The notes: a model not told the origin generated them from the letters alone. 64,000 nucleotides of DNA from Lachnospiraceae bacterium (GCA_910576125.1 CAJTHM010000014.1:1-64000), one strand, 5' to 3'; counted from the first letter of the stretch, positions 53,092 through 61,877 are shown. Made by a program: numbers and translations.

Positions 53092-53763
53092 ATGATGATG
53101 TTGGGTGTGATGTGGATGATGACTGCGGTGGTGGTGGGCTTCATGCTGGGCAGGGTCTCCATGTACGGGCAGGATCTGGCCCCGGATGAGCAGGGAGAAA
53201 TGGAAGAGGGCCGTTCCATGGAAGAGGATACACAGACAAGAGCGGGGAGGGGCTTTCCCTGGAGTAAAAAGGGGCATCACGAGGTGGAAAAGGTGCACTG
53301 GTCTGTGGGAAGCCCTGTGTCCGGTTTTGCGGAGGTGCGGGAGGACGGTGAGCGGTCAGTGGTAGTGATCGATCCCAATTGCGATTGTGTGTATGCGCCT
53401 GCCAACGGAAAGATTACCAGGCTTTTTCCCATGGGAAACGCTTTCCGGCTGGTGACGGAGTTCGGGGCGGAGCTGTATGTCCAGGTGGGAGACGGGGACG
53501 ATGAACTGATGGGAGAATACTATCGGCCCAGAATCATGCAGAATGAAATCGTAGGGAAAGGGAAGCTGTTGATAGAGTTTGACAAAAAAAGGCTGGAGAT
53601 GGCAGGGGCTTCCTGCCGGGTGAGCGTCTGCGTGGAGGGCTGCCGGTATGGGGGAAATGTGAAAGAGACCGCAGGAGAGCAGGTCAGGATTGGGGAAGAG
53701 ATTTTCCGGGTCCAGGGAGAAGCCGGACAGGAGATTCCGATTCGGGACAGGGCGTTTGGATGA
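53092..53763 (+). CDS. Membrane-anchored EIIA-Glc-like protein lacking both active-site His
   Basis: A short N-terminal membrane helix (MWMMTAVVVGFMLG) and an acidic linker precede a PTS EIIA-Glc-type domain at about residues 80-215. The fold landmarks are VYAPANGKITRLF, FRLVTEFGAELYVQVGDGD and LLIEFDKKRLEMAGA. In enzyme IIA the two active-site His are 15 residues apart (NHAF and VHFG). Here they are Asn116 (GNAF) and Gln131 (VQVG), with the same spacing. It cannot accept phosphate, so a regulatory or structural role is likely. Confidence 0.8.
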   Translation: MMMLGVMWMMTAVVVGFMLGRVSMYGQDLAPDEQGEMEEGRSMEEDTQTRAGRGFPWSKKGHHEVEKVHWSVGSPVSGFAEVREDGERSVVVIDPNCDCVYAPANGKITRLFPMGNAFRLVTEFGAELYVQVGDGDDELMGEYYRPRIMQNEIVGKGKLLIEFDKKRLEMAGASCRVSVCVEGCRYGGNVKETAGEQVRIGEEIFRVQGEAGQEIPIRDRAFG

Positions 53764-53791
53764 GGAGCTGAAAAACAGCAGGAATATATGG

Positions 53792-53821
53792 TTGGCACGG
53801 GGGGAGGAGGGATGGTACAAT
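53792..53821 (+). promoter_or_regulatory. Promoter of the second SGNH gene
   Basis: TTGGCA (53792-53797) and TACAAT (53816-53821) are 18 bases apart, 47 bases before the start codon. Confidence 0.55.
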
Positions 53822-53868
53822 AGAATCAAAGAACAAGGTGAAATACGGACAAAGGAGGAGTTGGCGTC

Positions 53869-54921
53869 ATGGGATGGCAGGAAGAGCGTATGGTTCCGAT
53901 TTGGACCGGGAATACGGTGTATGAGGAATCGGCGATGTTTATCGGGGGAGCAGACGGCGGGATAAGGCCCGCGCCGTTAATCTATCGGGCGGATAAGGTC
54001 CTCGGGGTCTCCGCTGCGGACAGGAAGACGGTTTACCGGGAAGGAGAAGACTATATTCTGGAGGATGGCATGCTGGTCCGGCTGCCGGATTCAAAGATTC
54101 CTGTGTGGAATTATGAGGAGTTCTATCTGGAGGAGCCCGCGGCTTTTACGATCAGCAGCAGGACAGAGCAGGGGAAGTTCATCCGGTTCGACACCGCGGA
54201 TGCATATGCTGCCCATCAGGTGCTGGTGACTTATGCCCATCAGGACAGGTGGTGCGGAGTGGTGCCTGCGTATCAGGGGGAGATCCTGCGCAGGACCGCG
54301 GATTTTCTGCGGAACCGTCAGCCTGTGAAGATAGTGTATTATGGGGACAGCATCACAGCGGGGTGTGACGCCAGCAGCATGTGGAACATAGAGCCTTTCG
54401 CGCCGCAGCTGTCGGAACTGGTGACGATGGAGCTGAAAACCCGCTGGGGGTATGAGGAGATTGAAGAAGTGAACACCGCGGTAGGCGGAACCGACAGCGC
54501 CTGGGGCCTGACGGAAATTGAAGAGCGGGTGTGCGCCCACAGGCCGGACCTGGTGGTGCTGGGCTTTGGCATGAATGACGGAGGAGGCGTCAATCCCCGC
54601 AGGTATGAGGCAAATGTGCGGGAGATGATACGGAAAGTGCGTAAGGCGATGCCCGAGGCGGAATTTCTGCTGATAGCCACCATGCTGCCGAACCCGGACG
54701 GGACAGGCTGGACCTGTTTCCAGCCCATGTACCAATGGAACCTGAAAAAAATCGCGGCCCAGACACCGGGCGTGGCGGTGGCCCCGATGACGGATGTGAG
54801 CGAATATATTCTGTCCCAGAAGGACTTTGAGCATGTAACGGGGAACGGAATCAATCATCCCAATGATTTCCTGGTGAGGGTTTATGCCCAGGTGCTGGCG
54901 GCGTCGCTGGTGGCAGGCTGA
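53869..54921 (+). CDS. SGNH/GDSL hydrolase
   Basis: ATG at 53869 follows AAAGGAGGAG. The N-terminal about 145 residues are a beta-rich domain. The GDSL domain has block I VYYGDSITAGCDAS (nucleophile Ser), block II GGTDSAWG, block III GFGMNDGGG and block V NGINHPNDF (Asp/His). It should be an acyl-ester hydrolase such as a carbohydrate acetyl esterase. It has no signal peptide. A CsoR-controlled operon follows. Confidence 0.87.
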   Translation: MGWQEERMVPIWTGNTVYEESAMFIGGADGGIRPAPLIYRADKVLGVSAADRKTVYREGEDYILEDGMLVRLPDSKIPVWNYEEFYLEEPAAFTISSRTEQGKFIRFDTADAYAAHQVLVTYAHQDRWCGVVPAYQGEILRRTADFLRNRQPVKIVYYGDSITAGCDASSMWNIEPFAPQLSELVTMELKTRWGYEEIEEVNTAVGGTDSAWGLTEIEERVCAHRPDLVVLGFGMNDGGGVNPRRYEANVREMIRKVRKAMPEAEFLLIATMLPNPDGTGWTCFQPMYQWNLKKIAAQTPGVAVAPMTDVSEYILSQKDFEHVTGNGINHPNDFLVRVYAQVLAASLVAG

Positions 54922-54946
54922 GAAAAGGAGGTTTATAAAAAAACAC

Positions 54947-55008
54947 TTGACAAATACCCTGTGGGGGTATATCCTGTAAATGCGAGGATAGATACCCCTA
55001 TGGGGTAT
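54947..55008 (+). promoter_or_regulatory. CsoR-type promoter with two operators
   Basis: TTGACA (54947-54952) and TATCCT (54970-54975) are 17 bases apart. ATACCCTGTGGGGGTAT (54954-54970) fills the spacer and ATACCCCTATGGGGTAT (54992-55008) lies downstream of the start. Both have the G/C-run-A/T form of CsoR operators. Copper would release CsoR and open the promoter. Confidence 0.9.
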
Positions 55009-55052
55009 TTTGCATCCTGCAACAGGCAACAATTGGATTGGAGGATAGAAAG

Positions 55053-55388
55053 ATGGCTGAGGGAAATACTACGAAGAGTCGGGAATGTGAGGAGAAAGAT
55101 TGCTGTTGTCATCAGAAAGCCACGCCACGGAGCGAGAAAGAGCTGAAAGCTTTGAAGAATCGCCTGAACCGTATGGCGGGCCAGTTAAGCGGCATCGGGA
55201 AGATGCTGGATGAGAACCGCTACTGCGGGGAGGTGCTGACCCAGGTGGCTGCCGTGGAGAGCGCGCTGCAGTCCTTTGCCTATCTGATTTTACAGGAGCA
55301 TATGGAGACCTGTGTGGTGGAGGAGATTCAGAAAGGGAATTTTGCGGTGGTGGAAGAAGCGGTGGAACTGATGAAGAAGCTGAAGTGA
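55053..55388 (+). CDS. csoR: CsoR family copper-sensing repressor
   Basis: The start is the ATG at 55053 behind GGAGG. The 111-residue protein has a DUF156/CsoR core. NRMAGQLSGIGKMLDENRYC supplies the first Cu(I) Cys, and LQEHMETC supplies His and Cys. The N-terminal tail has an extra CEEKDCCC. It binds the two operators upstream and is released by Cu(I). It is the first gene of an operon with copA. Confidence 0.92.
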   Translation: MAEGNTTKSRECEEKDCCCHQKATPRSEKELKALKNRLNRMAGQLSGIGKMLDENRYCGEVLTQVAAVESALQSFAYLILQEHMETCVVEEIQKGNFAVVEEAVELMKKLK

Positions 55389-55434
55389 CAGGCGGCTTTT
55401 GGAATCAGGACAGAAAAAGGAAAGGGAAAGAAGC

Positions 55435-58400
55435 ATGAAAGAACGATATCATATTTCCGGCATGACCTGTTCAGCCTGCTCCTCCCATGTGGAGAAAGCG
55501 GTGAATAAGCTGGCAGGCATAGAGAAAGCTTCGGTGAACCTGCTGACGGAGACCATGGAGGTCAGCTATGACGAAGAGAAGCTTGGAAGAGAGGAAATCA
55601 TCAGTGCCGTGGAGAAAGCCGGATACGGCGCATCTCTGATTATCGGCGGAGCGGGCGGAAAGACGCGGATAATAGTTGATAAAGGCGGGCAGGGCGCGGC
55701 CGGGGCAGCGTCTCCGGGCTGCGATGGAGGAGCCTGCAGCCTGGCCGCCGGTCAGGGAAGCGGAGCAGCCGCCCCCGGCCGGGACAGCGTTCAGCGCAAG
55801 GCAGCGGAGGAGGCAAGAGCCATGAAGTGGCGGCTGGGCATTTCCATCGGCTTTCTGCTGCCCCTGATGTATGTGGCCATGTACCATATGTACAACGAGT
55901 GGTTCGGGCTGCCGATTCCGGGCTTTGTGCATCGGTATCTCCATGGGAATGAGAATGCCGTGACCTTTGCCATGACACAGCTTCTATTGCTTTTGCCCAT
56001 CATATATATGAACCGGAAATTTTTTGCCGTGGGCTTTAAGACATTGCGGCATCTGAGCCCGAATATGGACAGCCTGATTGCGCTGGGGGCCTCTGCGGCG
56101 GTTGTCTACGGCATTTTTGCCATGTACCGTATCAGCTTCGGGCTGGGGCATGGGGATATGGGGCTGGTGGAGCAGTATTCCCATGATTTGTATTTTGAGT
56201 CCGCGGGCATGATTCTGACCCTGATTACGGTGGGAAAATATCTGGAGAGCCGCTCCAAGGGCAAGACCAGCGAGGCCATCACAAAGCTGATGGACCTGTC
56301 GCCCAAGACCGCCATCCTGCTCTCGGAGGACGGCAGCGAGGTGGAGGTGCCCACGGAGGAACTGGTAAGCGGCGATATCTTTCTGGTGAAGCCGGGGAGC
56401 CTGGTGCCGGTGGACGGTACGGTGCTGGAGGGATATTCCAGCGTGGACGAGGCGGCGATTACCGGGGAGAGCGTGCCTGTGGAGAAGCAGGCGGGCGACA
56501 AGGTGGTGTCCGCCACGGTGAACAAGGCGGGATTTTTGAAATGCCGGGCCGACAGGGTGGGGGAGGACACCACGCTGTCCCAGATCATCCGCCTGGTGGA
56601 GGAGGCCAGCGCCAGCAAGGCTCCCATCGCCCAGCTGGCGGATAAGGTGGCAGGCGTATTCGTGCCTGTAGTTATCGGAATTGCGCTGGTGACTCTGATT
56701 GTGTGGCTGATTGCGGGAGCGAGGGCTGAGTTCGCCATCTCCACTGCCATCGCGGTGCTGGTGATATCCTGTCCCTGCGCGCTGGGGCTGGCCACGCCGG
56801 TGGCAATCATGGTGGGCACCGGCGTAGGGGCAGGCCATGGGATTCTGATCAAGTCCGGCGAGGCGCTGCAGCGGGCCAGAGAAATCGACACCGTGGTCAT
56901 GGACAAGACGGGAACCATCACGGCGGGAAAGCTGAAGTGCATGCAGGTGGGCGTTTTTGTGCAGGATATGTCCGTGGATACTATGGTGCAGATTGCGGCG
57001 GCTTTGGAGAAGAAAAGCGAGCATCCCCTGGCGGAGGCCGTGGTGGAGCATGCCGCCGTCATGAAGCTGCCATTGCCGGACATAAAGGAGTTCAAGGCAG
57101 TGTTCGGCAGGGGCGTGGAGGGCGTGTTGGCAGAAGATATGCCGCCCCGGCGGTTTGTGCCCGAAGAGGATGGGCCTGCTGCATCGGTTAATCTGGTGCC
57201 GGAGGAGGATTCCCGGGAAAAAAGCGCAGCAGACTTTGCTCCGGCAGACGGGACGGAAAAACCGGAAGACTGCAATGGAGCCTCAATTGATGAGGGCATA
57301 GATACATGCCCGGCTGCCGGAAAGGCACGGAAAGCAACAAAGGCCGGTAAGCCCTCAAAAGCGGAGCGGGAGGCCGTCCTGGCACGAAAGGACGCGGGGG
57401 CAAAGGCCGGAACCCGGTACCTGGTGGGAAATCAGGCCTATGTGGAGGAAAACGGAATTGCCATAGATCCCATGGTATTACAGGGAATCCGGAGCATTGC
57501 GGATGAGGGAATGACGCCGCTGCTGGTGGCCCGGGAGGGGAGGCTCTTAGGCTTCATCGGCGTGGCGGATGAAATCAAGGCCTCGTCTGAGACGGCTATC
57601 AGAAAGTTCCAGGAAATGGGAATCCGGGTGGTAATGCTCACAGGGGATAACCGGAGGACCGCGGAGGCGGTGAGGAGACGCCTGGGCATTACCGAGGTAG
57701 TGGCAGAGGTCCTGCCCCGGGATAAGGAGAAGAAAATCAGCCAGCTGATTGCGGAGGGCGCAAAGGTGGCCATGATAGGAGACGGCATCAACGACGCGCC
57801 TGCCCTGGCGGCAGCGGATGTGGGCATGGCAATCGGCGCGGGGACGGACGTGGCCATGGAGAGCGCGGACATCATCCTGATGAAGAGCGACCTGCGGGAC
57901 GCGGTGACAGCGGTCCGTTTAAGCCGGGCAGTCATCCGCAATATCAAGGAGAATCTGTTCTGGGCATTCTTTTATAATGCGATAGGGATTCCATTAGCGG
58001 CCGGAGTGTGGTATCCTGTATTTGGGATTAAGCTGAACCCCATGTTCGGTGCGGCTGCCATGAGCCTGAGCAGCATCTTCGTGGTGGGCAATGCGCTGCG
58101 GCTTAGGGGCTTCAAGAGCGGATTTGCTTCCTCTAAAAGGAAAAGGCCGGCAGCACAGGACGATGCCGCAGCGGCAGCGGAGATGCCGGATAGGGCAGGG
58201 CAGGAGGAGAAGTCCCCGGCCGGGATGAGAGAGACGACAGAGACAGAGACAACAACAGGCGCGGCAGCAGACCGCGCGGAAAGGAAGGAAACTATGACAA
58301 AGGTAATGACGATTGAGGGAATGATGTGCGGCCACTGCACAGGCAGAGTGCAGAAAGCGCTGGAGGCGCTGGAGGGCGTAAGCGCCGTCACAATGAGCCT

Positions 58401-58509
58401 GGAGGAGAAGACGGCCACCGTAGAGCTGGGCGGGGAGGTTTCGGATGAGACACTGACCGCAGCGGTGGTAGAGGCAGGATATGAAGTAAAGGGGATTGCG
58501 GAAAAATAA
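55435..58509 (+). CDS. copA: Copper P1B-type ATPase with N- and C-terminal HMA domains
   Basis: The start is the ATG at 55435 behind AAGGAAAGGG. Residues 1-70 are a heavy-metal-associated domain (GMTCSACSSHVEKAV). The P-type core follows: actuator TGES (AAITGESVPVEK), membrane CPC (ISCPCALGLATP), phosphorylation DKTGTITAGK, HP (KSEHPLAEAV) and GDGINDAPALAAADVG. Residues about 568-657 are a low-complexity insert in the nucleotide-binding domain. The last about 70 residues are a second HMA (MCGHCTGRVQKAL). It exports Cu(I). Confidence 0.95.
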   Translation: MKERYHISGMTCSACSSHVEKAVNKLAGIEKASVNLLTETMEVSYDEEKLGREEIISAVEKAGYGASLIIGGAGGKTRIIVDKGGQGAAGAASPGCDGGACSLAAGQGSGAAAPGRDSVQRKAAEEARAMKWRLGISIGFLLPLMYVAMYHMYNEWFGLPIPGFVHRYLHGNENAVTFAMTQLLLLLPIIYMNRKFFAVGFKTLRHLSPNMDSLIALGASAAVVYGIFAMYRISFGLGHGDMGLVEQYSHDLYFESAGMILTLITVGKYLESRSKGKTSEAITKLMDLSPKTAILLSEDGSEVEVPTEELVSGDIFLVKPGSLVPVDGTVLEGYSSVDEAAITGESVPVEKQAGDKVVSATVNKAGFLKCRADRVGEDTTLSQIIRLVEEASASKAPIAQLADKVAGVFVPVVIGIALVTLIVWLIAGARAEFAISTAIAVLVISCPCALGLATPVAIMVGTGVGAGHGILIKSGEALQRAREIDTVVMDKTGTITAGKLKCMQVGVFVQDMSVDTMVQIAAALEKKSEHPLAEAVVEHAAVMKLPLPDIKEFKAVFGRGVEGVLAEDMPPRRFVPEEDGPAASVNLVPEEDSREKSAADFAPADGTEKPEDCNGASIDEGIDTCPAAGKARKATKAGKPSKAEREAVLARKDAGAKAGTRYLVGNQAYVEENGIAIDPMVLQGIRSIADEGMTPLLVAREGRLLGFIGVADEIKASSETAIRKFQEMGIRVVMLTGDNRRTAEAVRRRLGITEVVAEVLPRDKEKKISQLIAEGAKVAMIGDGINDAPALAAADVGMAIGAGTDVAMESADIILMKSDLRDAVTAVRLSRAVIRNIKENLFWAFFYNAIGIPLAAGVWYPVFGIKLNPMFGAAAMSLSSIFVVGNALRLRGFKSGFASSKRKRPAAQDDAAAAAEMPDRAGQEEKSPAGMRETTETETTTGAAADRAERKETMTKVMTIEGMMCGHCTGRVQKALEALEGVSAVTMSLEEKTATVELGGEVSDETLTAAVVEAGYEVKGIAEK
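58294..58509 (+). CDS. Internal start giving a CopZ-like metallochaperone
   Basis: Inside copA, AAGGAAGGAAACT precedes an in-frame ATG at 58294 with good spacing. Translation from there gives exactly the C-terminal 71 residues (MTKVMTIEGMMCGHCTGRV and so on). That is the usual length and sequence type of a stand-alone CopZ chaperone, with MxCxxC metal site. The ancestral gene may have been copZ downstream of copA, now fused in frame; both products could be made. Confidence 0.6.
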   Translation: MTKVMTIEGMMCGHCTGRVQKALEALEGVSAVTMSLEEKTATVELGGEVSDETLTAAVVEAGYEVKGIAEK

Positions 58510-58557
58510 CAAGAAGAAAGTCGTGGACAATGACATTGTAACCATGGGAGCCAGGTT

Positions 58558-59451
58558 ATGCGCTATATCGTAAAATGTGGAGACGCGAAAACAACTTACA
58601 TTTCCGGGGGGGGGGTATTTGTGTCCAATGGAAGATGGACGCACCCTAAGATGACGCTGAATGACTATGAACTCGTAGTGGTACTGAAAGGCCGGTTCTG
58701 GATGAAAATCGGTGGAATGAAAAAGGAATTTCAGGAGGGCGATTGCTTTCTGCTATTTCCTGATGAAGAACATTATGGGATAGAAGGGGCATGGGATGTG
58801 TCGTTTTACTGGCTTCATTTTCAGATTCAGGGGGAAGAGGTCATAGAAGGGGAAAGGCATATCCTGCCGGTCATAAGGCAGATGTCCGAGCAGGATTCTG
58901 ACTGTTCTGTCTTGAATGAGCGCTGTCATCCGGAAGAAATGGTGCAGTTAATTATATTGATCAACCAGCTTCTGTATTATCAGTCCCTGTATAAGAAGAC
59001 AGAGGCGCCTGTACGTCCCTGTGATATCATGATGGAAATGGTATTGTATGAGCTGGCGCAGGTGACCCGGAAAATCAATCTGGAGAAGCTTCGGATAGAA
59101 TCTCTGGATAATGGGACGGAGATGGATAAGATATATGATTATATCCGCGCCAATTGCTACAAGAATCTTCAGATTGCGGAGGTGGCCAGACAGTTTGGGT
59201 ATAATCCCCAGTACTTTATCAGGATGTTCCGACGGAAATCGGGACAGAGTCCCAAACAATACATGATTCAGCAGCAGATACAACAGGCAAAATATCTGTT
59301 CGCGACCACCAGCCTGAAAATCACGGAAGTGGCCGAACAGGTGGGGATGAGTGATGTGAGAGCATTCAGCAAGCGTTTCAAGAAATATGAAGGGATTTCT
59401 CCCAGCGAATACCGCAAAGCGTTCCACAAGACGCATTATAACAGCAGATAG
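58558..59451 (+). CDS. AraC family transcriptional regulator
   Basis: The 297-residue regulator has an N-terminal cupin ligand-binding part (LKGRFWMKIGGMKKEFQEGD) and a C-terminal double HTH (NLQIAEVARQFGYNPQYFIR, then SLKITEVAEQVGMSDVRAFS). It is followed by a terminator and then by genes for a glycosidase and a sugar ABC transporter, which it probably controls. Codons 17-19 are GGG GGG GGG followed by G, a 10-G tract. Confidence 0.9.
   Translation: MRYIVKCGDAKTTYISGGGVFVSNGRWTHPKMTLNDYELVVVLKGRFWMKIGGMKKEFQEGDCFLLFPDEEHYGIEGAWDVSFYWLHFQIQGEEVIEGERHILPVIRQMSEQDSDCSVLNERCHPEEMVQLIILINQLLYYQSLYKKTEAPVRPCDIMMEMVLYELAQVTRKINLEKLRIESLDNGTEMDKIYDYIRANCYKNLQIAEVARQFGYNPQYFIRMFRRKSGQSPKQYMIQQQIQQAKYLFATTSLKITEVAEQVGMSDVRAFSKRFKKYEGISPSEYRKAFHKTHYNSR
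58606..58615 (+). repeat. Homopolymeric 10-G tract inside the AraC coding region
   Basis: Ten consecutive G residues lie early in the reading frame, encoding Gly-Gly-Gly and the first base of Val. Such tracts are prone to length change by one base in replication, which would switch the gene off. No other run of comparable length was seen in the coding regions of this window. Confidence 0.8.
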
Positions 59452-59467
59452 GCGATTATGACAGGGG

Positions 59468-59500
59468 CTGCCGTACAGAGTGATGTACGGCAGTTTTTTT
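59468..59500 (+). terminator. Rho-independent terminator after the AraC gene
   Basis: CTGCCGTAC pairs perfectly with GTACGGCAG around AGAGTGAT and ends in seven T. Confidence 0.92.
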
Positions 59501-59513
59501 ATGGATATAAAAA

Positions 59514-59578
59514 GTCAGCTTTTGATACATAACATCAGAAAGAGCATATTTTTTTAGTACAGATATTTGACTTATAAT
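59514..59578 (+). promoter_or_regulatory. AraC-type operator and promoter of the glycosidase gene
   Basis: GTCAGCTTTTGATACATAAC, then TCAGAAAGAG, precedes TATAAT at 59573-59578. The same arrangement, base for base in many positions, occurs at 60822-60885 before the permease genes. No good -35 is seen, as expected for an activator-dependent promoter. Confidence 0.7.
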
Positions 59579-59615
59579 GTGCATATTCTTATATTTCCTG
59601 AAAGGAGCAAAAGAA

Positions 59616-60632
59616 ATGATTCCATGGCAAAAAAATGAGAAAGACAGTCTGATTGAGGCGGAGGTGATGGAGGAAATTTATCAAAAACTGCGGACGCCGC
59701 TTAAATGCGGTCCGGTGATGAAGCTGGAGGATAAGTTCACAGACAGCCCCAGCATATTCCGCCTGAATGACTGTTACTGCATGTACTTTGTCACGATTTC
59801 AAAGGAGTGCAGTACATCGGGATACGAAACGCATCTGGCAGTCTCAAAGGATCTGCGGCATTGGGAGGATAAGGGCACGGTGCTGGAGAGAGATGGAAGC
59901 GACAGGTGGGATTCCCGCCAGATAGCGGGATATGCGGCTTTTATGCCGATTGCCTTTGAAGGGGACCACGAGCTGAAGCGGATAGGGGGAGAGTACTGCC
60001 TTTTCTATCTGGGAGGAAATCAGGATGGCTATGAACCTGATCCGCTTTATACGGGAATGGTGCTGTGCGCCGATCCCATGGCTCCGTCTACCTACAGGAG
60101 GATGGGAGAACCAATCCTCTCTCCCTGTGACGCCGATTGCCGGCCGGGTGAAGAAAAGACCATTTACAAACATTTTCCGTTTGAAGATTCTGCCCGGGCG
60201 ACAGGATATCCTTATGTTGATTTCTATAATGCGAAGGACAGGGAAGACAGGGAGAGAATCTACCTTGCAGTGTCTGAAGACGGCATTCATTGGGAGCGAT
60301 ATGGAGATGGTCCTGCCCTGGATCAGATTACGGACGATCCGGAGGGCCGGATCTGCGGCGATCCTCAGATTCTGAAAATCGGAGATCTGTACGTGATGCT
60401 TTATTTCCGATATCGCAGGGGAGCCGGCGCTTATAACACCTTTGCCTGTTCCCGAGATTTAATCTGCTGGACGCCCTGGGAGGGAAAGCCGTTGATTGAG
60501 CCTGAATTTGCCTGGGAAGATGTTCATGCCCACAAATCATGCTTTCTCCGGGAAAATGGAATCAATTACCATTTTTACTGTGCGGTGAACAGCCGAAATG
60601 AACGGTTTATTGCGCTTGCTGTTTCCGGATGA
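59616..60632 (+). CDS. Beta-propeller glycoside hydrolase-like protein (GH43/GH32-type fold)
   Basis: The start is the ATG at 59616 behind AAAGGAGC. The 338-residue protein has the five-bladed propeller layout: TDSPSIFRLNDCYCMYFV (catalytic-type Asp in the first blade), SKDLRHWEDKGTVLERDG, YVDFYNAKD, SEDGIHWERYGDGPAL and CGDPQILKIGDLYVMLY. No signal peptide, so it acts on imported oligosaccharides. It lies between its AraC regulator and the sugar transporter. The exact family and substrate cannot be read. Confidence 0.8.
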   Translation: MIPWQKNEKDSLIEAEVMEEIYQKLRTPLKCGPVMKLEDKFTDSPSIFRLNDCYCMYFVTISKECSTSGYETHLAVSKDLRHWEDKGTVLERDGSDRWDSRQIAGYAAFMPIAFEGDHELKRIGGEYCLFYLGGNQDGYEPDPLYTGMVLCADPMAPSTYRRMGEPILSPCDADCRPGEEKTIYKHFPFEDSARATGYPYVDFYNAKDREDRERIYLAVSEDGIHWERYGDGPALDQITDDPEGRICGDPQILKIGDLYVMLYFRYRRGAGAYNTFACSRDLICWTPWEGKPLIEPEFAWEDVHAHKSCFLRENGINYHFYCAVNSRNERFIALAVSG

Positions 60633-60821
60633 ATGTTTAAAAGTATTAAAAGTACACATTATAGTATAATAAGCAAGTTTGATTTATAGTGCAAAAAATC
60701 TGATTAGAGATTTTATTCCTATAAAGTTTAGTGGTTTATGTGAATAAAAGTATGGAATATATAGGCAATAAGCGCATAACGGGCCTGAAAACAGGAAAAG
60801 GAAAGACAAAATGAATAAAAG
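60633..60821. other. Intergenic, AT-rich, no gene supported
   Basis: The stretch contains several T/A-rich runs. One segment, TACACATTATAGTATAATAAG (about 60649-60669), is partly the reverse complement of the TATAATGTG-type promoter end found elsewhere in this locus. No ORF with a ribosome binding site is present. Confidence 0.4.
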
Positions 60822-60885
60822 GTCAGTTTATGACACATAAAGTCAGAAACAGTACATTTTAACACAGAATTACTTCGCTTATAAT
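60822..60885 (+). promoter_or_regulatory. AraC-type operator and promoter of the ABC transporter operon
   Basis: GTCAGTTTATGACACATAAA, then GTCAGAAACAG, precedes TATAAT at 60880-60885. It aligns with 59514-59578 (same half-sites, distance to TATAAT 58 versus 59 bases). It is the likely promoter of the permease and solute-binding genes. Confidence 0.7.
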
Positions 60886-60932
60886 GTGTTTATAGTAAGG
60901 AAATATTAATAAAGCTTTTGAAAGAGGGGTGC

Positions 60933-61877
60933 ATGGGAGAGATGAAGGCATTGGTACAGGGAAAGAAAAAGAACACGGTCCTCCACAGGATGAAGAAATA
61001 CAGGATATTATATTTGCTGGCAATTATCCCCTTTGCCTACTTGATCGTATTTCGCTACTGGCCTATTTTTTTACAGTTCGTGCTGGCCACGAAGAACTAT
61101 ACGATTAAGGGCGGCATATGGGGGAGCGAATTCATCGGGCTGGATAATTTTGCGCAGCTGTTCCATTCCCGGGAATTCAAGAAAATATTGTTCAATACGG
61201 TTCGGATTTCCCTGCTGAGGCTGGTATGCGGATTCGTGCCTCCGATTATCCTGTCTGTCATGCTCTTCGACATGAACAGCGCGGTTTTTCGGAAAATCAG
61301 CCAAAGCATTTTGTATATTCCGCACTTTTTCTCATGGGTCATCGTATATGCAATCGCCCAGGTGCTGTTCCAGAATACGGGGTATATCAACAGCTTTCTG
61401 AACCTGCTGGGAATCGAGTCCAAACAGTTCTTGATGTCGGAGAGGTACTTCCTGCCGATCCTGATCGGCAGCGGGGTGTGGAAGAGCCTGGGCTGGTCCA
61501 CGATTCTCTATCTGGCGGCCCTGACCAATATCAATACGGAGCTGTTCGAGGCGGCGCGTCTGGACGGGGCCGGTCCGATTCAGAGGATTCGCTACATCAC
61601 GCTGCCAGGGATTGTGCCGATTATCGTCTTTTCCCTGATGATGAACCTGGGCTCTATCTTATCTGCGGCTGGCACGGAACAGATTCTGCTGTTCTACAAC
61701 CCTACGAACTATGAAGTCAGTGACGTCATCGGAACCTGGCTCTACAGACAGGGGCTGGGAAAGATGAAATATGGACTGGGGGCGGCGGTCTCCGTTTTCG
61801 AGTCCTCGGTGGGGCTGGTTCTGGTATTGATCAGCAATAAACTGGCAAATAAGTTCGCCGGACTGGGCATATGGTGA
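60933..61877 (+). CDS. Sugar ABC transporter permease (LplB/UgpA type)
   Basis: The likely start is the ATG at 60933 behind AGAGGGG. The 314-residue protein has six membrane helices. The cytoplasmic EAA loop is EAARLDGAGPIQRIRYITLP. The family is the LplB/YtcP-like group that pairs two permeases with a lipoprotein. The ATPase is not in the window and is probably shared (MsmX-type). Confidence 0.92.
   Translation: MGEMKALVQGKKKNTVLHRMKKYRILYLLAIIPFAYLIVFRYWPIFLQFVLATKNYTIKGGIWGSEFIGLDNFAQLFHSREFKKILFNTVRISLLRLVCGFVPPIILSVMLFDMNSAVFRKISQSILYIPHFFSWVIVYAIAQVLFQNTGYINSFLNLLGIESKQFLMSERYFLPILIGSGVWKSLGWSTILYLAALTNINTELFEAARLDGAGPIQRIRYITLPGIVPIIVFSLMMNLGSILSAAGTEQILLFYNPTNYEVSDVIGTWLYRQGLGKMKYGLGAAVSVFESSVGLVLVLISNKLANKFAGLGIW

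Noticed and set aside
56106..57299. 397-codon minus-strand ORF inside copA
   Set aside because: It is antisense to the catalytic motifs of CopA and has a Ser/Pro/Thr-rich random composition without a ribosome binding site.
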